The notes beneath the pieces were generated by a model. That model was not told where the DNA came from. It saw only the letters and a program-made list of their open reading frames with translations, and did no database searches. From positions 1 to 5,035 of the forward strand of contig QNDP01000132.1 of the NCBI GenBank assembly GCA_003645975.1: a DNA stretch of 5,035 nucleotides, given 5' to 3'. This document shows, piece after piece, positions 1 through 5,035 of this stretch. Source of the stretch: Candidatus Hydrothermota bacterium (lineage in GTDB: Bacteria; Hydrothermota; Hydrothermia; B15-G9). The position numbers and the translations under genes are program-made. Every line of letters starts with the position of its first letter. The stretch's first letter is position 1.

Positions 1-232
1 AGGCGATGTGATAGCGACGATTGAGGCGGTCAAGACGGTGGCCGATGTGTATTCGCCGATCTCGGGCGAAGTCCTTGAAGTTAATGAGGATTTGACCAAT
101 GCCCCTGACACACTGAACAAAGACCCTTATGGTGGAGGCTGGCTCGCCAAAATAAAAATTGAGAATCCGTCGGAAATCGACGAACTTTTAGGCCCCGAAG
201 ACTACGAGAAATTGATAAAGGAGGAAGAATAG
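1..232 (+). CDS. gcvH: Glycine cleavage system H protein, C-terminal part (5' end outside window)
   Basis: GcvH is the lipoyl carrier of the glycine cleavage system. Its lipoyl arm receives the aminomethyl group from P-protein, passes it to T-protein (tetrahydrofolate), and is reoxidised by lipoamide dehydrogenase. The reading frame is open from the left edge (first full codon at base 2), so the GTG at base 8 is an internal valine and not a start. About 76 residues are visible of a family length near 125-130. They include the lipoylation motif GDVIATIEAVKTV; the lysine at bases 32-34 is the predicted lipoyl site. The lipoyl-fold motif DVYSPISGEVLEVNE follows, then NKDPYGGGWLAKI. The tail is acidic (ends KEEE). 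gcvPA starts one base after the stop. The family assignment is secure; only the N-terminus is missing. Confidence 0.96.
   Translation, partial: GDVIATIEAVKTVADVYSPISGEVLEVNEDLTNAPDTLNKDPYGGGWLAKIKIENPSEIDELLGPEDYEKLIKEEE
217..224 (+). promoter_or_regulatory. Ribosome binding site for gcvPA
   Basis: AAAGGAGG lies inside the last codons of gcvH, 9 nt before the ATG at 234. It supports that start over the in-frame ATG at 252, and it shows the tight coupling of gcvH and gcvPA translation. Confidence 0.8.
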
Positions 233-233
233 G

Positions 234-1571
234 ATGGGGCCGTATATACCGATGACAGAGGAGGATAAACGCCAGATGCTAAAGCGCATCGGCGTGTCCT
301 CCTTTGAGGAGCTTATCGTCGATATTCCACCTGAAGCTCGATTTAAAGGCCGGTTGCGACTGCCAGAGGCGGTGTCGGAGTATGAAGTCAAGAAAATTTT
401 AGAAGATATTGCAGAGCAGAACCTTAGATTGACCATCTTTGCTGGCGGCGGCAGTTACGACCACTATGTCCCTGCGCCCGTCCTTCACATCATGGCAAGA
501 CCCGAATTTTACACGGCTTACACACCATATCAGGCGGAAGTCAGTCAGGGAACGCTTCAGGCGATGTATGAGTATCAGAGCCTTATCTGTGAACTCACGG
601 GCATGGACGTCGCAAACGCATCGATGTATGACGGTGGTTCGGCGCTCGCTGAGGCCGGCCTCATGGCCTTGAGGATCAGGCCGAAACGGAATGTCATCCT
701 GTATCCTGCGAACCTTAATCCGCTTTACAAGCGCGTCATCGACTCCTACTTTCACGGACAAAGACTTCAACTCCAAGAGGTTAAGTTTGACAATGAGACA
801 GGTCAACTCGACCTCGATGACCTGAAGGCGAAGTTGAACGAGGATGTCGCCGGCGTCATCGTCCAGCATCCGAACTTTTTCGGTGTGCTCGAAGATGTCT
901 TTGAGATCGAAAGGATTGTCCATGAAGTCGGTGCAGCCTTGATCGTCTCGTTCGACCCCATATCGCTCGGCATCCTTGCTCCACCGGGCGAATACAATGC
1001 GGACATAGCGGTCGCCGAAGGCCAGCCTTTGGGTCTCCCTCTTGCGTTTGGAGGTCCCTATCTCGGCATTTTCACGGCCAAGTTCGAGTATATCAGGCAG
1101 ATGCCGGGCAGAATCTCTGGCAAGACGATCGATGCTGTGGGCAACACCGGCTTCGTCATGACATTGCAGACCCGTGAGCAGCACATCAAACGCGAAAGGG
1201 CTACCTCGAACATTTGCAGCAATCAACAGCTTTGCGCGCTCGGCGTGGCGGTTTACCTCTCGCTTATGGGCAAGGAGGGCATCAAAGAAGTAGCTGAACA
1301 ATCGCTTTTCAGGGCACATTATCTGGCCGAAAAACTTCAAGCAATTGGCTTTCCGTTGGTGTTCAAAGGCCCGTTCTTCCGTGAGTTCGCTGTCCGCACA
1401 CCCAAACCTGCGAACGAGATAGTCGATAACCTTGTCGATGAGGGCTTCTTGGCAGGTGTCCCCCTGTCGCTTTTCGGCATGGATGATGATTTGCTTCTGA
1501 TCGCAGTAACCGAAAAACGGACTAAACAGGAGATGGACAGCTTTGTCTCAAAACTAAAGGAGCTTTTATGA
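234..1571 (+). CDS. gcvPA: Glycine dehydrogenase (decarboxylating) subunit 1, GcvPA
   Basis: This is the N-terminal-half subunit of the two-subunit glycine decarboxylase (P-protein). With GcvPB it decarboxylates glycine and loads the aminomethyl group on lipoyl-GcvH in the cytoplasm. At 445 aa it has the usual full family length. It starts with the family signature YIPMTEEDKRQML (residues 4-16). Other conserved blocks are FAGGGSYDHYVP (69-80), TAYTPYQAEVSQGTLQAMYE (94-113), VANASMYDG (126-134), QHPNFFGVLED (211-221), FGGPYLGIF (272-280), MPGRISGKTID (290-300) and REQHIKRERATSNICSNQ (314-331). The PLP-binding lysine of P-protein belongs to GcvPB and is not expected here, so this protein alone should be inactive. 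No gcvPB follows in the window. A good ribosome site supports the 234 start. No frameshift or missing block was seen. Confidence 0.97.
   Translation: MGPYIPMTEEDKRQMLKRIGVSSFEELIVDIPPEARFKGRLRLPEAVSEYEVKKILEDIAEQNLRLTIFAGGGSYDHYVPAPVLHIMARPEFYTAYTPYQAEVSQGTLQAMYEYQSLICELTGMDVANASMYDGGSALAEAGLMALRIRPKRNVILYPANLNPLYKRVIDSYFHGQRLQLQEVKFDNETGQLDLDDLKAKLNEDVAGVIVQHPNFFGVLEDVFEIERIVHEVGAALIVSFDPISLGILAPPGEYNADIAVAEGQPLGLPLAFGGPYLGIFTAKFEYIRQMPGRISGKTIDAVGNTGFVMTLQTREQHIKRERATSNICSNQQLCALGVAVYLSLMGKEGIKEVAEQSLFRAHYLAEKLQAIGFPLVFKGPFFREFAVRTPKPANEIVDNLVDEGFLAGVPLSLFGMDDDLLLIAVTEKRTKQEMDSFVSKLKELL
1556..1562 (+). promoter_or_regulatory. Ribosome binding site for the ACT-domain gene
   Basis: AAAGGAG sits in the last codons of gcvPA, 10 nt before the ATG at 1573. 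A nearer ATG at 1568 overlaps the gcvPA stop but reads into a stop after two codons, so 1573 is the start. Confidence 0.7.
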
Positions 1572-1572
1572 C

Positions 1573-2052
1573 ATGAGCGTCCCGATTGAGGATGTCCTGA
1601 TAACGAAAGCTGTTGCTAAGATCGTGCTCAAAGAGGCACGAGACCAGCCTTTGGCGATAGCCAATGTGTTCAGCAAGTTAAGCGATCTCGGCGTCAACAT
1701 CCTGATGATCTCTCAGGGAAATTTGAGGCGTGGCAGGGCGGACATCGGGTTTGTCGTGAACGAGAGCCAAGTTTTTAAGATCCTCCAAGTCGAAGAGGAA
1801 CTTAAGCAACTTGTCGATGCCAAAGAACTTGTTGTTGACCGCAAGGTCGCTTTAATAACCTTTTTCGGTGGCAAAAACATCGACAAAGCGCACGGAGTCG
1901 TCGCAAAGATCATGGACGCATTCGCAACCGTCGGTGTGCGGACCGAGATGATGGCGATCTCAGGCGATGCCTTCTCCGTGATCATCCGTGAAGAAATGTA
2001 TGACAGGGCTATCGAGGCCATCAGGGAAGAACTTGAACTGGAAATAGAATAA
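1573..2052 (+). CDS. Stand-alone tandem ACT-domain protein, aspartate kinase regulatory-tail type
   Basis: The product is a 159-aa soluble protein with two ACT-like repeats and no catalytic domain. The first repeat (about residues 12-75) contains LSDLGVNILMISQGNL followed by GRADIGFVV. The second (about 90-155) contains VALITFFGG, then MDAFATVGVRTEMMAIS and AFSVIIREEMYDRAIEAI. The order, the linker (ELVVDRKVA) and the ends resemble the paired ACT domains at the C-terminus of aspartate kinase, where they bind lysine or threonine. The size is close to the separate beta subunit of some LysC enzymes, but no kinase reading frame precedes it: gcvPA ends one base upstream. What it does is inference. 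It may sense glycine, serine or another amino acid and modulate the glycine cleavage system or its transcription, by analogy with E. coli GcvR, which also has two ACT domains. No helix-turn-helix or membrane segment was seen. The fold is confident; the function is not. Confidence 0.85.
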   Translation: MSVPIEDVLITKAVAKIVLKEARDQPLAIANVFSKLSDLGVNILMISQGNLRRGRADIGFVVNESQVFKILQVEEELKQLVDAKELVVDRKVALITFFGGKNIDKAHGVVAKIMDAFATVGVRTEMMAISGDAFSVIIREEMYDRAIEAIREELELEIE

Positions 2053-2444
2053 TCTCTATCACTTGACCCTTCCTCTGAACTTGTTGTTTTTCAACTGATG
2101 ATATTTTTGTAAATCTTTGTCGATTATGTGTGGCATTGGCAATTTTGTTGGCGATGAAGGACTTTATGTGGAAATTTGGCTTTGTCGGTCATGATGCTTC
2201 AATGCTAACATTCGAGGAATAACCCCCACCTACTCTAAATCTCCCCTCACCCTTCAGGGCGAGGCGGAAAGATACGCCCATAGAAATCACCATGAAACTT
2301 CAGAGAACCAAAAATTGATAAATTCTTTCAAGACACAGAAGGCCACCTTTGTAGAATCGGGATATTTGTATGGAGTTTCACACACCTCTCTGGACAAGCT
2401 GAGAATTTTGTTGAACAATAAGCGACAAAACGAGGGTTTAGACG
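2053..2444. other. Non-coding gap of 392 nt between the gcv operon and gatB
   Basis: No supported gene lies here. The region is visibly more AT-rich than its flanks, especially 2080-2200 and 2310-2340. It has a C/T-rich run at about 2223-2254 that leads into overlapping inverted repeats (2245-2279). A reading frame from a TTG at 2315 runs 83 bases into gatB in another frame and shows no family features, so it is taken as chance. A 22-codon frame at 2126-2194 begins MCGIGNFVGDEG and is discussed as a finding. I found no -35/-10 pair with good spacing and no stem followed by a T tract, yet gatB presumably has its promoter here. The stretch could also hold a small RNA or a dispersed repeat, which sequence reading alone cannot settle. 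Confidence 0.6.
2245..2279. repeat. Overlapping inverted repeats in the gcv-gatB gap
   Basis: CCTC-A-CCC (2245-2252) can pair with GGG-C-GAGG (2257-2264) around a TTCA loop, with one A/C mismatch. The right arm of that hairpin can instead pair downstream: GGGCG (2257-2261) with CGCCC (2275-2279), or GGCG (2263-2266) with CGCC (2275-2278). The pairings exclude each other. No T tract follows, so this is not a standard terminator. It may be a dispersed intergenic repeat or an RNA fold; it could also be chance. Confidence 0.4.
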
Positions 2445-3872
2445 ATGGAATACGAAGCTGTTATCGGTTTGGAAATTCACATCCAGTTAGCTACAAAGAC
2501 AAAGCTTTTTTGCAACTGTCGAAATGAATACGGGGCAGAACCCAACACAAATGTGTGCCCGGTGTGTCTTGGACTGCCCGGTGCGCTCCCTGTGCTCAAC
2601 CGCGAAGCTGTAAAACTGGCGTTGATGGCAGCAATGGCGCTCGACGCAAAAATACACCGCAAGTCGTTTTTCTACCGCAAAAATTATTTCTACCCCGACC
2701 TGCCAAAGGGTTACCAGATTACGCAATATGTCGGCTCCATAGCCACAGATGCTAAACTGACTTTCGAGATCGACGGCGTTGAGCGAACCGTCAGGATAGA
2801 ACGGATGAATGTCGAGGAGGAGGCCGCAAAATCGTTTCATGCCCCGGATGGCACGGTGTTGCTTGACTTCAACCGTTCCGGAATCCCACTGCTCGAAATC
2901 GTTACCATGCCCGACATGCGCTCACCTGCCGAAGCAAGGCGATTCCTTGAGATCCTCAAGCGCACCATACGCTATATCGGCATCTCGGCTTGCGACATGG
3001 AAAAAGGCGAACTACGGGTCGATTCCAATGTGTCGGTTCGACCAAAAGGAACTGAGGAGCTCGGTGTCAAGGTCGAACTCAAAAATCTCAACTCGTTCAA
3101 AGCGGTCGAGGATGGACTTAAGTTCGAGATCCAACGGCAGATCAAAATTTTGGAATCAGGTGGGCGCGTGGTTCAGGAGACCAGACTTTGGGACGAACAT
3201 AAGAAGGAAACGCGGACGATGCGCGTCAAAGAGGAGGCACATGACTATCGATACTTCCCTGAACCTGACCTGCTTCCGTTGCTCATCGACGACGAGCTGA
3301 TAGAATCGGCGCGCAAGGGCATGGTCGAGCTGCCCGAAGCGAGGCGCAAGCGTTTCATCACACAATACAAACTCAACCCTCCGCTTGCTGATGTCATGGT
3401 TCACGAACGCACATTTGCAGATTATTTCGAGGAGCTGGCAGGACTCGTCACAGACAAGTCTTTGGCCGCAAATTGGCTTGCAGTCGAAGTCATGAAGGTG
3501 CTTAACGAACAGGGCATCTCGATCGAAGAGTTCCCGCTCAGGCCAAAGCAAATTGCGGAACTCCTGAAATTCGTGGAAACCAAAAAGATCACCCACAACA
3601 TCGCCAAAAAGGTCTTCCAAAAGATGCTGGACGGCGAGGGAAGTGCTAAAGAAATTATTGAACGAGAAGGTCTTATAACTATGTCGGACGAGAGCGAACT
3701 GGCAAAACTTGTCGATGAGGCGATCTCCGCAAATCCAGAGATCGTTGAAAAGTATCGGAAAGGTAAGGTCGGCGTTATCGGTGTGCTTGTCGGCTACATC
3801 ATGAGGAAGACACGGGGGCGCGCCAACGCCGCACTCGTTAGAAAAATGCTTGAAGAAAAACTTAAAGCATGA
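2445..3872 (+). CDS. gatB: Aspartyl/glutamyl-tRNA(Asn/Gln) amidotransferase subunit B
   Basis: GatB is the tRNA-binding and ATP-dependent kinase subunit of GatCAB. The complex converts Glu-tRNA(Gln), and often Asp-tRNA(Asn), to Gln-tRNA and Asn-tRNA, using ammonia released by GatA. At 475 aa it has the normal full length. The start MEYEAVIGLEIHIQL carries Glu10 and His12, positions of the family's metal/active site. Four cysteines form a CxC...CxxC set (23, 25, 38, 41), as in zinc-binding members. Further marks are NVEEEAAKS (122-130), the GatB signature LDFNRSGIPLLEI (140-152), LKNLNSFKA (212-220) and HDYRYFPEPDLLPL (266-279). The tRNA-binding C-terminal GatB/YqeY domain covers about 328-474 and ends with TRGRANAALVRKML. 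GAGGG at 2432-2436, 8 nt before the ATG, supports the start. gatA and gatC are not adjacent in this window. The assignment is secure. Confidence 0.97.
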   Translation: MEYEAVIGLEIHIQLATKTKLFCNCRNEYGAEPNTNVCPVCLGLPGALPVLNREAVKLALMAAMALDAKIHRKSFFYRKNYFYPDLPKGYQITQYVGSIATDAKLTFEIDGVERTVRIERMNVEEEAAKSFHAPDGTVLLDFNRSGIPLLEIVTMPDMRSPAEARRFLEILKRTIRYIGISACDMEKGELRVDSNVSVRPKGTEELGVKVELKNLNSFKAVEDGLKFEIQRQIKILESGGRVVQETRLWDEHKKETRTMRVKEEAHDYRYFPEPDLLPLLIDDELIESARKGMVELPEARRKRFITQYKLNPPLADVMVHERTFADYFEELAGLVTDKSLAANWLAVEVMKVLNEQGISIEEFPLRPKQIAELLKFVETKKITHNIAKKVFQKMLDGEGSAKEIIEREGLITMSDESELAKLVDEAISANPEIVEKYRKGKVGVIGVLVGYIMRKTRGRANAALVRKMLEEKLKA

Positions 3873-3890
3873 GCAAATGGAGGTGTTGAA

Positions 3891-4403
3891 ATGTCAAAAA
3901 TTTGTTGGGTCGTTTCCGCTATCCTTTTGATCGTAACGGCACTCCTTTCATTCCGTGTCAAACGCTACATGGGCGAACTTAAGGAGAAAGACGCTCAGAT
4001 CCAAGCCGAGCGTGCTCGAATCGACAGCCTGACAGCAGAGATACAAAAGCTGCAATCCCAGATGAGCCAACTTGAAACCTTCATCAAAGCGACGGCCGCA
4101 AAACCGCAGGTCAAGCCGTCAGAACAGCCTGAAGTCGAAAAACTCGGCTTAACTCGCTACGAGAAGCAGATACTCGACCTCATCGTCAACAATCCAGACA
4201 TCGACAAACTTGTCAAATTCAAACCGACACTGCCCGGCAGGTCATGGATATGCTCAAGTCCGTTGAATGTCAGATTCTTAAGCGAGGACAAGGTCTTGAT
4301 AATCTTTGAGGACGGCTTGATTTCGGGCGCATTGATCGCAGAGATAACCGACCCCAATGACATCACGAAATGGAAGGTTCTTTGGCAGACTTTGCTCGAA
4401 TGA
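3891..4403 (+). CDS. Membrane-anchored coiled-coil protein of unknown function
   Basis: I do not recognise this family. The 170-aa product has a short N-terminus, one hydrophobic segment (about residues 5-21, VVSAILLIVTALLSF region), then basic residues (RVKR), which suggests a signal anchor. Which side the rest faces is not certain. Residues 27-66 are a charged heptad-like stretch (KEKDAQIQAERARIDSL onward) that should form a coiled coil. A Lys/Pro/Glu-rich linker (69-84) leads to a small C-terminal domain (about 86-170) with predicted helix and strands, including DKVLIIFEDGLISGALIAEI (133-152). There is one Cys in the anchor and one at 121; no lipobox or catalytic motif was seen. GGAGG at 3879-3883, 7 nt before the ATG, supports the start. 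It lies 18 nt after gatB, so it is probably in the same transcript. Its 3' end overlaps convergent mltG by 41 nt. Confidence 0.8.
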   Translation: MSKICWVVSAILLIVTALLSFRVKRYMGELKEKDAQIQAERARIDSLTAEIQKLQSQMSQLETFIKATAAKPQVKPSEQPEVEKLGLTRYEKQILDLIVNNPDIDKLVKFKPTLPGRSWICSSPLNVRFLSEDKVLIIFEDGLISGALIAEITDPNDITKWKVLWQTLLE

Positions 4404-5035
4404 GTCTTGCGACTCGCCTCTTGTTTCGGATGTGCTGTGCGTATGTTTCCGCAAATAGGTGTGTCCCATCACCTTTTGACACAAAATAGAGGTATCTGAC
4501 CCGTGCAGGGTTCAACACGGCATCGATCGACGCCTTGCCCGGGGAGCAGATAGGCCCCGGCGGAAGCCCTCTGTGGATGTAAGTGTTGTAAGGTGAGTCA
4601 ATTTTGAGGTCTTCCGATGTCAGACGAGCCTTCCTTTTGGGCAGCACATATTCGACTGTTGCGCACGATTCCAAAGGCAATCTCCGTCTCAATCTGTTCC
4701 AAAACACCGCAGCGATTATCGGTCTTTCCGAATCGACGGCCGCTTCGCCCTCGACGATCGACGCCAATGTGAGCAGTTCATGAACCGACAGCCCAAGCCG
4801 TTTTGCCCGCTTAATCCTATTGGAATCAAGGACTTCAAAGAGACGATCCACCATCCGCTTTATCACCGCACTCTCCGATTCCGCATAAAAGAACATATAG
4901 GTGTCCGGGAACAGATACCCCTCGAGCGACTTCGGCGGTTTTATATGGTAATTCGCCATCAGGTCTGCGATAAATCTTTCGTCATAAGCAAGTTCCAGAA
5001 ACCGTTCTTTGTCAAGGCCTATGGTTCTGCCCAAA
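4363..5035 (-). CDS. mltG: Endolytic murein transglycosylase MltG, C-terminal part (5' end outside window)
   Basis: MltG (YceG-like family) is an inner-membrane lytic transglycosylase that cuts nascent peptidoglycan and is thought to end glycan strand growth. About 223 residues are visible; full proteins are about 340, so the membrane anchor and most of the N-terminal LysM-like part lie beyond the right edge. The TTG at 5034 is not a real start, since the frame continues. Counting from there, family blocks are LEGYLFPDTYMF (37-48), LLTLASIVEGEA (87-98) with the conserved catalytic glutamate at 95, ERPIIAAVFWNRLRRRLPLE (103-122), SCATVEYVLP (123-132), YNTYIHRGLPPGPICSPG (149-166), ASIDAVLNPA (168-177) and YLYFVSKGDGTHLFAETY (181-198). 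The common LQSDPTV block reads LESCATV here, a tolerable variation. The gene converges on the coiled-coil gene. Confidence 0.95.
   Translation of the reverse strand, partial: LGRTIGLDKERFLELAYDERFIADLMANYHIKPPKSLEGYLFPDTYMFFYAESESAVIKRMVDRLFEVLDSNRIKRAKRLGLSVHELLTLASIVEGEAAVDSERPIIAAVFWNRLRRRLPLESCATVEYVLPKRKARLTSEDLKIDSPYNTYIHRGLPPGPICSPGKASIDAVLNPARVRYLYFVSKGDGTHLFAETYAQHIRNKRRVARLIRAKSAKEPSIS
4402..4415. repeat. Perfect 5-bp inverted repeat at the convergent gene ends
   Basis: GAGTC (4402-4406) and GACTC (4411-4415) flank a 4-nt loop, TTGC on the + strand and GCAA (a GNRA-type tetraloop) on the - strand. It covers the stop codon of the coiled-coil gene and lies inside the end of mltG. No T tract follows on either strand, so it is not a textbook terminator. 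It may aid transcript ends for the + strand gene, or be chance. Confidence 0.35.

Noticed and set aside
399..1340. Long 313-codon reading frame on the - strand inside gcvPA
   Set aside because: It is fully antisense to a gene with strong family motifs, and its translation shows no recognisable domain. It is a by-product of codon bias in gcvPA.
2083..2095. GTTG-TTTTT-CAAC hairpin after the ACT gene as a terminator
   Set aside because: The stem is only 4 bp, with two A/T pairs, and the T run is in the loop and not after the stem.
2115..2193. Imperfect direct repeat, CTTTGTCGATTATG (2115-2128) and CTTTGTCGGTCATG (2180-2193)
   Set aside because: There are only two copies of 14 nt with two mismatches in AT-rich DNA, not tied to any element; chance is likely.
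2352..2357. TAGAAT as a -10 box for gatB
   Set aside because: No acceptable -35 box lies 16-18 nt upstream; TTGATA at 2315-2320 is too far (31 nt).
2315..2527. 70-codon frame starting at a TTG upstream of gatB
   Set aside because: It has no clear ribosome site, overlaps the first 83 bases of gatB in another frame, and has no family features.
3156..3620. 154-codon - strand frame within gatB
   Set aside because: It is antisense to conserved GatB coding sequence, with no domain signature or ribosome site.

Overview
The window looks like ordinary bacterial chromosome from an organism I cannot name. The evidence is a split (two-subunit type) glycine decarboxylase gene, a GatCAB amidotransferase gene and a peptidoglycan transglycosylase gene, with compact spacing and clear Shine-Dalgarno sites. 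Base composition looks close to 50% GC by eye. No mobile element, tRNA, rRNA or CRISPR array was seen. The gene content does not point to one phylum; split gcvPA occurs in many Gram-positive, thermophilic and deep-branching bacteria.

Layout. Bases 1-2052 are the end of a glycine cleavage operon on the + strand: the 3' part of gcvH, a complete gcvPA, and a 159-residue protein of two ACT domains that resembles the regulatory tail of aspartate kinase without its kinase domain. The three genes are separated by 1 nt each and are almost certainly co-transcribed and translationally linked. The partner gene gcvPB, which commonly follows gcvPA, is not here; the ACT gene occupies that place.

Bases 2053-2444 are a 392-nt non-coding gap, more AT-rich than the genes around it. 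It holds a pyrimidine-rich stretch with overlapping inverted repeats and no convincing promoter or terminator. Bases 2445-4403 hold gatB (complete, 475 aa) and, 18 nt later, an unrecognised gene for a membrane-anchored coiled-coil protein. On the - strand, bases 5035-4363 carry the C-terminal two thirds of mltG, which runs off the right edge and converges on the coiled-coil gene with a 41-nt overlap of their 3' ends.

How they work together. GcvH carries the lipoyl arm that GcvPA/GcvPB load with the aminomethyl group of glycine. The ACT protein is a plausible amino-acid sensor for that pathway. GatB (translation quality and Gln/Asn-tRNA supply) and MltG (glycan strand termination) are housekeeping functions with no evident link to it. 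No clearly new multi-gene system is visible; the most unusual point is the stand-alone aspartokinase-type ACT protein inside the gcv operon.
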